From Rhynchonema sp. JSB1_4 (Eukaryota > Nematoda > Chromadorea > Monhysterida > Xyalidae): 64,000 nt of DNA. How positions within the stretch are numbered: the stretch's first letter is position 1; each line of letters begins with the position of its first letter. The stretch is taken from positions 1-64,000 of the forward strand of contig JASAMV010008520.1 in the NCBI GenBank assembly GCA_030248065.1, read 5' to 3'. The translations under genes were made by a program, and so were the position numbers. The notes beneath the pieces are model-generated. The model saw nothing but the letters and a program-made list of their open reading frames with translations, made no database searches and was not told the DNA's origin. This document shows, one piece after another, positions 44,101 through 54,683 of this stretch.

Positions 44101-47100
44101 GGCTCGATGTTGGACAACATCGCGTAGAGATCGGACGACTCGCATGCTGAAACGAAAATCACGTTTGGAGGGCAGAATTTAGACGACAGATCCGGCCGAG
44201 TTTCGTGAGATTAAATGGGTGTGTTCGGATCAATTGGGAAATCTCCGAAAACGTTTTATGCCATTGCACCTACCTTTCCCACACCCCCGCTCCTGCCCAT
44301 CTTTCCAGATCCATTTGCCTTCCTCATTGCACACAATCATGCGGGTCATCGGTTCTCTGTTATCAAGGTCGCTCCAGAAGAATTCCGGCAGACAAGTCAA
44401 TGAAACATCTGCGAATAATAGAAATGGTTATTCGGCATTAGAATGTTGACTAAAGCCTATAAAATGTTGACTTGTCGTCAGATCGGTGACATCGATGGGC
44501 ATGACAATGTTCTTCGATTCGGCAAGCTGTTGAAGATCGCTGGCGGGACAGACTGAATCAGAAAGAATGACTTTCTTCTTGACACAATGTTTATCACAAA
44601 GAATTTTTAGGAACCAACTTTTGCGACATGGCTGCTGCAGATCCGTGATGGAATACCAATGTTCTGCTTTACATTCAGCGTTCATCGTCCAAGAAGTGTC
44701 GTGTCCAGGGTACACATACGTTGACTTGCACTTGACAATGCCGATGTCCCCCTGTTCATACCTGGTCTGTCCGTCAATCGAAATCGGGGGGATTGTGGGT
44801 GGGACAAAGTCCATGTTCAAGTCATCTCGGATGGTCAAGAGACCGCACGCTGAACGAGACATGTTCATTTTTCTCTTATTTTGCTAAAAACCACCATGAA
44901 CAACATGAAAGTTCACCCACTTGGCACGCAAGTCGAATCGAATTTCTTTAGTCCATCGGCTGTCCAATGTAGTTGCCTTTGATTCATTTGTGGCTCGGCC
45001 TTTTTGCAACGCAGCCCAACGGTATGACTGCGGAAGTGCTGAAGCAAAAATGTACATTGCGTTTTTGTGTCAGAACGCAATGTGGTGCCCCAGGTCATCA
45101 TCAGGCCAACCTACCTGCCACACATGCATTGGTTGATCGCATTCGAATGTCATACTCTTGTTAACGTCCACCGGCCACATTGATTGATTCGGCGGATCAA
45201 TACTTTTGCCGAGTATAACAGACGTTTGACACCCTGAGCGATTGGGAAAATGTGGCTGTCAAACGTTGTAATCGGATCGGTGATCTGTTTTAGTGATTGA
45301 CATTTGAAGCTACACACGCTTCCAACACAAGATAAATCGTTAACGTTTTTTCAGTAACCATCGGTGATCAACTTTCATGCTGGTCAAAATTGGCGGCATC
45401 AGTGAGACGACTTCATTCAAAAAGTCATCACCGAGTCTCCTCGGCTACGTTCGATCCAATAATGTGATTACACGACAAAAGTGTTGCGAAAATTGTTTTT
45501 GTAAACACTTGAACGATTTACACCAACCTTCGACACACAAATGATTCCAGTACCAGCTGCCGTCAGTTTTGCATTCAGCGTCCTTCGGGTTATCGCTTTG
45601 GTCTCCGTTGGCCCAAGTGTAGGAATCGGCGCATTTCACCTAATGGAGCAAAATGACTCTGGAAGTTTTCATTACCTGGGGCTTAAAAACATGAATGATA
45701 GTCAGATGTATTTTAACCTTAACGACGTCCCCGGGTGAGGTTAGATCGCCTGTGGCAGGAGAATCCACATTTTTCAAGATCTTATCGAGCTCGCTTTTCT
45801 GGCACGCTGCAAATTCATTACGAAGGTCATTCGTTTTTCCAGTGCCCTTTTAGAAATGTGACCCTTTTAAGATTCAATCCACCCAGCACCTGTACAAGGC
45901 AGGCTCGGCAAGCCTTCCCAGACATCATGGTTTTGGCATTTAATCCTGGCGGTCCAAGTCGGTGGTTCACCGTTGTATCGATAGACATCGGTGCATTTGA
46001 CTGTCAACTGGTCGCCCAGCACAAAACGGTCCAAATCATGCATGGTAACTGGCTGCGGGTGTGAGGCTAGTTCCATGTGCAACTCAACTAGGTCGGCGGT
46101 TGGCGTGGGGCAGGCTGCAAATTGCTTAAAATATATGCACGTTTCACGTTTGATCTTACTTTCATTCTTTCAATAAAACTTACTGGAAAGACAAGCCTGA
46201 TCTGCATACTGTGTCGGATTGTTGTGGTCAGGTGATCGGGCCCAGAATGCTTGCTCGCCAGACTTGACGCACCAAAGCTGAACCTCGCGCGCTCGATCGG
46301 TCGGAAAAAGGGGAATTATGATTCAAAATCAATTTGTGCACACACAAGCCTAAAATATTTTAAGCAACTGTAATTTTTGTTGCCAAACCTGGTACACCTT
46401 TAAACCAGCACATCGGAAGAGCACGGATTTTTTCGCCGGCGGCCACAGTGCACGAATTGGATTGAGATCGGTCGACTCGTATGTGATCATGTTGATGTAG
46501 CACGCTGAAGACAGCAGCTCTGTATCTTAGGATCAACTTTCCGCGCAGAACCAAAGATCTTCGGTTTCAATCTTGGTGATCGGATTAGATCTTGCCATGA
46601 TCTAACGGATAGTTTTGTGAGGAACTTCGAGATTGATGCCAATAATTATAAACAGTGTAAAAGTTGTTCGCAAACAGTTACAGTATGTATCAAACCCCGT
46701 TCGAAGTCGAAGCAGGCAACAAGCTCAACACACAGTCAACAAGCCACGCAGCTGGCACCTGTGTTTTTCGAATGCTTCTGTCTCACGGGCTGTGTGTCAG
46801 CTGCGTGACTTCGTTGACTGCGTGTTGAGCTTTGCCTGCTTCGACTGAGAGTTTCTCAGCGTCTGTAAAAATGCATGAGGCAACGAAGTTAGAAACGTGC
46901 TTATAGCTCAAGTCGGTCAGTTCTTCAGACCCTGTTTGATTCGACACCCGATCACCAAGTTTTTTCCAACGCATCATCCCAACCGATAGAAAATCAACGA
47001 ACTGCACCTTTTTCGCACTGATCAGCGGTACTCTCCCATCTCCATCGGCTGCCCGTGTCATCGGCGTTGCAGGTCAACTTCAATGTCGTGTCTTCTCCAT

Positions 47101-48753
47101 GATCAGTGTTCATCCAAACGAATTCAGGATCGCACTTGATTACAACCGATTGCCCGTGCTGGAACTGGACGCGGTCTTCCGGCCAGGTCACGTGACTGTG
47201 CGGTACCTTCGACGCCACATCCTGGCTGGAGCACGCTGAAAATTTTTTGCGAACGACGACATTATTTGTGAAACATGCGAACTTGATTTTCTTTTAGGTG
47301 AAAGTGCGCGCACTGCAAACTTTTTGGAACCTGGCCAAACATTTGATGCACATTACACTATTCACGGACGGCCGTTACAAACTGTAAAGCTTCCAAAGGG
47401 AGTGGCGTTTCCATGGAATCCAAAGGAAAATATGGCTCGCAGTGCTGTTTCAAAGCGAATCACTGACCGCATGGTCCAGCGTGGCAAGGCTCGTTATCAC
47501 TCGCTTTCCGTTTGCAAGTTTCGCCCTGCGGTTGAGCGTGCAGCAATCTGTACTTGAACCGGAGGCCCGCACCGCAAGTCACACTGCACTCGGACCAGTC
47601 GGTCTCGGTGTAGATGGAATACACACAGCTGATCACATATCTCGTGTGTGGACTATTGGTCGCAGCATCTTTTCTGAAAGTTAAAAATTTCATTTCAACC
47701 TTGTGTCATTCAGCCCCGTTGTATTGCATAGTACACCTATACCAGTGTTTTATACTGTACATTATAAAAAAACAAGCTCGCATATGCGTGTTTTTGTTTG
47801 GGATCACCGCGTGGACGTTTGGTGCATTTGCACTGACGATGACCTAGTGCAACACCTCTGCCTGTGAAGATAGGATGGGGCACTCACCGAAAAGCAAAAA
47901 CACGTGGCAAAACTCAGCGTATTTGCGTGAGTAATAAAATAAGTGGTTGGAGAAACACAATATGTATGTATGAGTATGAAACACAACTCAACGCGGTCGA
48001 AAACTGTATATAAGCAGAAGCAGCTACATACGTGTTACTCAAACAAACTGAACTCAATCGTCAATTCACCAGTACCCCACAGCTTCGGAAAAGTAAATAT
48101 TCTGCTTCAAAACCAACACGTTAAAACTGAAGAGAATCTCCGGACCATATTGCGTTCCCTTTCCCGTTTCGTCAACGAACACTTTCAGCCACTCGACGTC
48201 CCAGTCTACGAAAGTTGAAAGTCAGAATTGAATGTCGAACAGCAAACGAATTTGTAAAGTGACCAGCCAAAGGTCCACTTTGACGTTGTTTCCACGTGCC
48301 ACAAATGCAGTGCTGTCACTGGACCAATGTCTTGACGAATTTTGCAGAAAAACTCATCAATTTGGCCTTGCTCTGCGAATGGGTCTTTGATATGATGTTC
48401 GCAATCTTCCGTTAGACTAATTTGCTTGACTTTGCCTAATTCGCCGTCTATTGTCACGAACACCCAGCTTCCACTGGCGCCAGCATCTTGTCTGTCCATG
48501 GTTTTGGTCTGGATCTTCAATTCTGAAACGAAGTGAAATTGTTTTCGCTTGCTTCTTTAAACGATATACTGTATACAATAAGTACATAGACATAATGTGG
48601 AGCACAATCTTGATTTCAACCCAGTTAAGAAAAAATTGTGTTACATATCTCCAATGACCTACTTGTTTCAGCAGAATTCAGGGACTGCATCGCTGTCAAC
48701 GACACAAACAGCAGCAATGTGGCTTGATGAACATGGTGGATAGAATACATCAT
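41191..48753 (-). CDS. Gene D: PLAT, thrombospondin type 1, 13 CCP-like modules, TM, basic tail
   Basis: 28 minus-strand exons with consistent phases, 1315 residues: 48753-48663, 48522-48241, 48205-48118, 47673-47468, 47235-47008, 46504-46398, 46277-46184, 46114-45890, 45806-45718, 45639-45528, 45233-45115, 45038-44921, 44849-44619, 44552-44472, 44408-44274, 44146-44058, 43956-43845, 43782-43664, 43485-43362, 43284-43057, 42987-42907, 42828-42694, 42589-42500, 42419-42288, 42208-42087, 42013-41902, 41670-41517, 41434-41191. Leader about 1-27 (HQATLLLLFVSLTAMQ); PLAT-like fold about 30-153 (GASGSWVFVTIDGELGKVKQ, DWDVEWLKV-type end); thrombospondin repeat about 154-222 (WSECSVTCGAGLRFKYR, CHAGPC); 13 CCP-like modules to about 1183; helix about 1192-1216 (VLIVVILMCSFVCIVCVG); tail with MRKMKSPKRKPSP. 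The exon 2/3 join (donor GTTCGA) and the acceptor of exon 19 are the weakest points. Probable surface recognition receptor (inferred). Confidence 0.8.
46706..46845. repeat. Hairpin in gene D intron
   Basis: GTCGAAGCAGGCAACAAGCT and its imperfect complement (GAGCTTTGCCTGCTTCGAC) flank a further pair ACACAGTCAACAAGCCACGCAGCTG / CAGCTGCGTGACTTCGTTGACTG-type arms. It is a palindromic MITE remnant lying in the intron between the first and second CCP modules. Confidence 0.6.
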
Positions 48754-49369
48754 GGTGATGATAGCACTTCAGGAATCAGGATATGATCGCGGTTGTACAC
48801 AACGGTTGTAAAACAATGAAATGATGTGTTGTAAATCGGAACGCCGGCTTGTGTTTGTGAATTTCAACGGCTTCCCCGTTTCTTTTGGAACATGACCTGA
48901 GCGATGCACTACATACCCTTTGGACTTGGCCGTCTGTTTAAGTATCGTACGGAATCCGGTGAATCAGGAAAATACTTTAAATCAGAGAATTGTGACTAGA
49001 AGTATTAACGTGTTATAGTTTGAGCGAAAATGTATCACGCGTTCCTACCAAAGGGCGAAAGGAACTGCGCATCACCCAGCATTAAAGCGTAGCATCTGTT
49101 GAAAAGTCACAATGATCCATTGGAACGGGCCATAGTCCCAGGTGCGATTCAAAGTCAGGGCATTACGGGAATTATCGGTGTCAGGCATAGGTGTCGTCTC
49201 GAGATCTTCATCAGGAGCAGCACTCTTTGAAATGTGGTACGGTTCTTCGAAAAGGGACCTTCAAAAATCCACATGTTTTTCGACAGACAGTCGGTGCGCC
49301 GTATCATCAGCAGTGCCAATTCATAACCCCATCTTTTTGTGCATGATCGATGCCTGGGCGTGTGATCAC
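48754..49369. other. Upstream of gene D, no clear promoter motif
   Basis: No TATA box at the expected distance stands out, and the GTGGCAC...ACCGTAA module of the other receptors was not found here. No other gene recognised. Confidence 0.4.
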
Positions 49370-49595
49370 CGGTTTATGCGCCCTTAGTCATAGTGGTAAA
49401 TGGAAATGTAAAAATATTCTCTATCCACATACTGAAAAATGGAATGAAACAAGCATTTTCTGCAGCAGTCACGTTTTGACATAGACAAAAACATTTTCTG
49501 TTCAGCTCAATTTTTGACCGCTGGACTGGTCAGCATTTACGCAGAAAATGTTTTGGTTCACTTCCATTTTCCAGAGACTAAGGGCGCCCTTACCA
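49370..49595. mobile_element. Palindromic MITE-like hairpin (GCCCTTAGTC ends)
   Basis: Ends GCGCCCTTAGTCATAGTGG and GACTAAGGGCGCCCTTACC are inverted. The arms contain GGAAATGTAAAAATATTC / CACTTCCATTTTCC-type pairs and AGCATTTTCTGC / GCAGAAAATG. Target duplications unclear. Related in sequence style to 14770-15195. Confidence 0.5.
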
Positions 49596-49735
49596 CTGCA
49601 TAGCCAATCGTCTGCCCAATGATTGTGCGTCCAACACATTCTGTCCGTCGAGTCGTCAATTTCGTCAGCCGTGTGGCCACGCTTCTCAGCTCCACAAGCA
49701 TTTTATACCAAACTTGCGCGCGACATGCAGCGCCA

Positions 49736-50087
49736 TCATTGTCCGGTGCTACATATCGTCCTTGTACCGCAACAATTCTCATTGTTCTTGGGTAGACTGT
49801 AGTACAGACAGAAAGAGCAGAATTCCTTGCCGTGATGTTGTTGCAAGAAGTACGAATCCGTGCGTGACAGCCTAGTTTCAAGTGGGTAATTTTTTCAGCC
49901 AGTTAAACAGCGAAGTAAAAATTGCCAAAGAAAATGTGCGGTGGACGCCAGCAAACCAGGATTCTGCCTTGTTTGTGCAAGAACACGTGTAGATTTCTCA
50001 CTTCCCCCACTCAATAATTCTCCTCGATTGTGGATCAAGAGTGTAAAACAACATAACGAACAAGACCCACGATGCCGTGAAATGCAT
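49736..50087 (-). CDS. Candidate small secreted Cys-rich peptide gene
   Basis: Two minus exons, 50087-50002 and 49871-49736, join in phase (GTGAGA donor, AACTAG acceptor) to 73 residues: a hydrophobic leader HFTASWVLFVMLFYTL, then a Cys-bearing part with EFCSFCLYYS and NENCCGTRTIC. No family recognised. The 125-bp tandem repeats at 50296-50790, made of the receptor-type module, lie just upstream on the same strand. With only two short exons this could be coincidence. Confidence 0.3.
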
Positions 50088-50295
50088 ACTGTCAAATCCT
50101 TCAATGAAGCTGCCGTTATTTGGCTCGGCAAGTGGATTTTGGTTTTGGCAAATCTGGATCACTCGCAAAATGGCAAGTGGATGAATTTGAACACTGTGGT
50201 AAAAGCAAGCGCCGGTTTGCATGAACAACGCGGCGTATGGTTCTGGACCTGAGCCACAACCAATAGAAAACACCAGCACTTACGATAATGCCCGA

Positions 50296-50795
50296 GCACG
50301 AAGTAACGGTGGTGTCGCACTGCGCGTGGCGCCTACAGTCGACAACGGAACTTATTGTTACTGTACGTTAGGTACGACCGGCACGTGTCCCAATGAAAAA
50401 TATTAGCAGTTACGGTGGTGCCACGAAGTAACGGTAGTGTCGCACTGCGCGTGGCGCTTACAGTCCACAACGGAACTTATTGTTACTGTACGTTAGCCAC
50501 GACCAACACGTGTCGCAATGAAAAATATTAGCAGTTACGGTAGTGCCACGAAGTAACGGTAGTGTCGCACTGCGCGTGGCGCCTACAGTCTACAACGGAG
50601 AACTTATTGTTACTGTACGTTAGCCACGACCAACACGTGTCGCAATGAAAAATATTAGCAGTTACGGTGGTGCCACGAAGTAACGGTAGTGTCGCACTGC
50701 GCGTGGCGCCTACAGCCTACAACGGAGAACTTATTGTTACTGTACGTTAGCCACGACCAACACGTGTCGCGCTGAAAAACATCAACAGTTAACGG
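50296..50795. repeat. Tandem array of 125-126 bp units (about 4 copies)
   Basis: Units start CACGAAGTAACGGT(A/G)GTGT at about 50296, 50422, 50547 and 50673. Each contains GCACTGCGCGTGGCGC, TTATTGTTACTGTACGTTAG, CGACCAACACGTGTCGCAAT and AGCAGTTACGG. The GTGGC and TTACGG words echo the inverse of the receptor upstream module. Confidence 0.75.
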
Positions 50796-50882
50796 AATAA
50801 TCATTTCAAAGTTGCATGTCAATTCATCACACCGAAAATTTGCGCAAAAATCTCAGAAACAACAACTTGTAGCCAATCCCCA

Positions 50883-51212
50883 TTATCGAGTCATCACCAA
50901 CGCACCAACTAACCAAGCAAGAAAACGCAGTACTGTTAATATCAACCAAGTTGCACCATCGCTTTTCTGCAATTGAATCTTCTGAATCTTCTGTTTGGTT
51001 CGAACAAGCGGACAACACCAGTTGGACATCGGCAACTCAACAGGCGTCTTGACATGTTCCCAATTTGGCAGTGCCCGTTTTGCGGTTCGCTGGACTGCGC
51101 TCAAGGCTGTGACCGTGAGTTCCTTTTGTAGCGCGGCATTGCAAGTATCAACCTCGATCTGGGGCGCGTCAGCCATGTGGGTAAAGGGCCGGACGTCCGC
51201 AAAAGCTCTCAT
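50883..51212 (-). CDS. Candidate small membrane protein, C-terminal helix
   Basis: A single 109-residue frame starts at ATG 51212: polar N-terminal two thirds (PFTHMADAPQIEVDTC, KRALPNWEHVKTPVELP), a basic stretch RTKQKIQKIQLQKS and a terminal hydrophobic segment (WLILTVLRFLAWLVGALVM). It would be tail-anchored or single-pass. No homologue recognised. It is kept as a candidate because the composition is protein-like and the antisense frame is not. Confidence 0.35.
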   Translation of the reverse strand: MRAFADVRPFTHMADAPQIEVDTCNAALQKELTVTALSAVQRTAKRALPNWEHVKTPVELPMSNWCCPLVRTKQKIQKIQLQKSDGATWLILTVLRFLAWLVGALVMTR

Positions 51213-51477
51213 ATCAGTCTTATTCGCATGCGCGCGCAGAAAAGGTTGACCGTGTTTACGCCAAAAGATTGCACACTCGTTGCGTTCAACAAGCAGTGAG
51301 CAGAGAATTGCGTTTTGGCGCAGACTTAAAGGAGACCGCCCCCTAGACCGAATTTGCGTCCATATTCATTTTATTTATTTGTAAATGCGGTTTACGGTAG
51401 AAGCTTGAGGCTATCGCGGATAGCCTATCGGCGTGGCACTTTTGCTTGTTGTCTTGCCCATGCCGGGTAAAAATGCA
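51213..51477. other. Spacer between divergent candidates
   Basis: Contains GCGTGGCACTTTTGC at about 51431, one more short match to the receptor module. Nothing else recognised. Confidence 0.35.
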
Positions 51478-54400
51478 ATGCCGTTGAAATATAGGGTAGA
51501 CGTCGTCGCAATGGAAGACAGGGATTATTACTCTGCCTTTATTTATTGACGATCTTCCAGTTTTACGCTGTATTGAGCAAGGCACCTCCGACCAGCAAGC
51601 AAGGTGAGATACCAGGAGCTCCTACCGTAATCCCCATTTGCAAATAATATATTGACTATACGACCCGGCAACAGGAATTACCGAAGTGCATCACGCTGTT
51701 AACAACGCTGCTTTCAGTATTTCCGCAAATCGACCGACACTTGCACCAAACGGAAATTCTAACGCCAAATGGGCGCTTGCAACGCGTCAAACGCTTGCAA
51801 CGCGAATTTGTTTTCATGAGAGAATACCCGCTGCGAAACGCCACACCGGCACATGAAGGAGAGGTCAAGGGGTCGCTACAGTACTGCCATGTGTGCATGA
51901 CCATGTACGAGGTCTGTTTAAAAAATAATTTTGTGGCTACTGAGAGTTCAAAGAATTTCTGGTGCGGGTTCCAGACCACGGGATGAAATCGAATCGAATC
52001 TGCCTTGGCCACGTGCATTTAGTGGAATAAGGACTATTGGAATATTATTCGATGTGATCCGATCAGCCGCTTTTGGCCAAGGGAGGGGTCAAATCCAAAA
52101 AGTCACTTTTGTCTAGTGCTTGTTCCATTTCTTAAAAGTCATGTTTATCCCGTGCTTGTTAGGATTTTGCGCTTTGTACACCAAATATCATAGAAAATAA
52201 CAAAAAAATTTCATTGAAAATGGTGTATCTGACGCGCGAAGCGCGCGATGTTTGGACTTTTAATCTGTATCAGAGTGAAAATCCTTCGATTTAGGAATCG
52301 ATTCGATTTAGGGGTCCTTTTTCCTTTCGAAACAGTGGCCCCCTTCAGAGGTCAAATGGACCAATGGGACTTAGCCCCTGTGCCTCCTCTGGATCCGCCC
52401 TTGTCGGATCACCCGCAGTTTGACAATGCGCATAATAAACTTTGAACCGCTTCAGTGGCGACTTGGGCCATGGCCACAATCCTGTCATGGGTGGTACACA
52501 GTGGTCGACGGCGTAAAATATTCGGCGGTCGACAAGGCCAGTCTCGACAACTACAGACACAGCGACAGCTGCAACAACTTGCCCGACGTGCCCGGCATTG
52601 GTAGAACAACGCTAGAACATCTCAGGCAGGTCATCAATCGACCTGCGACTGGATTTCAACTGGTTAGCCCCAAAACTTGCACACTGCTATTTTTCATTTT
52701 CGTGCACACGTTGCTGCTGCACAATCAATGTCCCGACAACTATCGCTCGTTACAGACGTATTTGATCGAACGGCAGCCGCTGGGCGAGCCACATGATGCT
52801 GGCGGTCGATGTGAGGTGCCCGAAGCAGCGATGTCCGACAATGACGATATTCAGCGGCATACATTTCACGAAACATCACAAATATCCGAAAACCCAATCA
52901 GGTGTGTGCTGTATGTATGTACGTATGTCCAGCACATTTGATTATCTGCGCGACCAAAAGTGTCTCACGCACGACATTCGCAGTCTAAGCTTGGCACTGA
53001 CATTCAATCGTTGCAGCACGGCCGATAATTGGACAGACGAAGAGACCACCGATTGTGCCGAAATGCTGCAGTATGACCTAATTCAGTTGCTTGTTGGCGG
53101 ACGGGCAATTGAGCAAAGCACATTTGAGCAAGACCAGTTTGAGCAAGTGAAAAAGAGCAGAGTCCAAAAGAGCAGAACCTAAAAACGAATAGGCCTAAGC
53201 CTAAGCCTAAGCTCAAACACAAAACTAATCTTAAGTGTAAGCCTAAGCCTAAGCCTAAGCCTGATACCAAAATCAGCCTAAGCCTAAACCTTTGGAACAA
53301 GATAAGTGCTCTGCTCTTTTGGCCCTGCTCTTTTTCACTTGCTCAAAGTGGTCTTGCTCAAATGTGCTTTGCTCAATTGTCCGGCCACCGCTTGTTAGCG
53401 ATAGTTTATTACTCAGAATTGTTTTATTGTTGCAGCACTGCGATTGACGACAGTTCACCATCCGGATCAACGGCGAAATCCATCGACAAAAGTACATCGC
53501 CATTGTTCTCTGAAGAGCAATCAAAGGATGAAGAGGACAACAAGCGCGAAGAACAAGGAGAGGATTCCGTCAGTGTAAGCATGGTTAATTGCTTCACGGG
53601 TTTGGTATGCACTGCATTATTCGACCCATGAAGCAAGACCGGCCGCAATATTCATGCGCTACTCGTTTCACAAGCGGGTGCCAGGCAGTGCATTCGTGTA
53701 GTACCAGCTGCCATTGTTGGCATATTGAGCCTACAGACCTGCACGCTCATGACCCTGCGCAGGCTCAATACAAAAGAACGCAGCAGCGGAGCCTGCAGGC
53801 TCGGCGCAGGCTCGCATGCACAGTATAGTCCGTCCATCAGCTCATGTCACTTTTTGTTGCTGCTAGCTGGCTTGTGCCCTTCCTCCACATTCTAATGAAA
53901 GAGAAATTGAGTGTGATTGATTTTGCAAAAAAAACCGAAAAAATAATAGAATAAGCAGAAAAAGGTTAAATTCGACCAAATTTATATTAAATTAAAATGG
54001 ATAAAACACGTCGATTCCATAAAAAATTACAATTTAGGAGCAAAATATTTTTTCGGAAGCTCAATTTCTCTTCCATTAGAACGTGGAGGAAGGGAACAAG
54101 TCGGCCAGTAGCATCGCAAAGTGACATGAGCTGATGGACGCACTATACCTAAGCGGTCGCAGGCACAGGCTCATGAGCCCGCAGGCCTGCAAGCACAGCC
54201 CTCAAGCAGCCAGAAATTGCAGCTGGTACTGTATGTGAACAGATAGCATCAACAAACAGACCGTGTTACACACACCTGTTTCCAGTCGATCTCGTCGACC
54301 ATTCCCGGTGGGCACACCGTTCTCGTGAAACGCGGCGATCAACCTGTGGTCGCTCTAGCGAGTCTCGTGGCTGGCAACAAGCAGAGCGTAAAAACGGTGA

Positions 54401-54683
54401 CGGGTGAATTGTGTGCGCACCTGCGAGGATTGAAGGCAAACAAATGCGTCGGCAAAACTGAAATGATGGATGAGTTAGACGGCAAGCTGACGGTGCGCGC
54501 TGAAGGTTTGTTCGGCTTTGCACTACTTTGTTTGAACGTGGCAGTGCAAGTCATCCCCCTACCGGAGCTACAGGAGTGGAGATTCCGATTCCGTTGACTA
54601 CAACCTCGCTCGCCCATATGTTGGCTCATCAATCAGAGAAAGTGGTGTATTTGGACAACGACTTCAAGTTTGCCACTCGTTGA
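51478..54683 (+). CDS. Gene F: orphan multi-exon gene with possible HhH motif
   Basis: Exons 51478-51495, 51561-51603, 51718-51911, 52456-52901, 53436-53574, 54286-54505 and 54574-54683 all join in phase to 389 residues. The last five are the more secure, and the start is tentative. Visible parts: a basic helix-like region RLQRVKRLQREFVFMREYPL; YCHVCMTMYE; NLPDVPGIGRTTLEHLRQ, which looks like a helix-hairpin-helix (PGIG); a hydrophobic run CTLLFFIFVHTLLL; an acidic stretch EEQSKDEEDNKREEQGEDS; and a C-terminal part with IPGGHTVLVKRGDQPVVALA and EIPIPLTTTSLAHML. No leader. I do not recognise the family. A chromatin or DNA-binding role is only a guess from the PGIG motif. A hairpin transposon sits in intron 4. 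Confidence 0.55.
53096..53389. mobile_element. Hairpin element with telomere-type core in gene F intron
   Basis: The inverted ends GGCGGACGGGCAATTGAGCA and its near-complement ending CCGGCCACC are flanked by GCTTGTT on both sides (53089-53095 and 53390-53396). The arms hold TTTGAGCAAG subrepeats. The core 53185-53290 is made of CCTAAG/GCCTAA hexamers. The same terminus introduces the minisatellite at 29421. Confidence 0.7.
53185..53290. repeat. Interstitial telomere-type repeats (TTAGGC, complement)
   Basis: Three blocks of AAGCCTAAGCCTAAGCC type with degenerate spacers lie inside the hairpin element. The perfect unit is GCCTAA, the complement of TTAGGC. Confidence 0.65.
53826..54145. mobile_element. 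MITE, TAGTC family with TA duplication
   Basis: The left end TAGTCCGTCCATCAGCTCAT and right end ATGAGCTGATGGACGCACTA are inverted, with TA at 53824-53825 and 54146-54147. The inner arms (CTTCCTCCACATTCTAATG / CATTAGAACGTGGAGGAAGG) also pair. It lies in gene F intron 5. Confidence 0.75.

Noticed and set aside
53017..53095. Extra exon of gene F (STADNWTDEETTDC)
   Set aside because: A TTGCAG acceptor precedes it, but no donor gives a phase compatible with the 53436 exon; direct joining of 52901 to 53436 is in phase.
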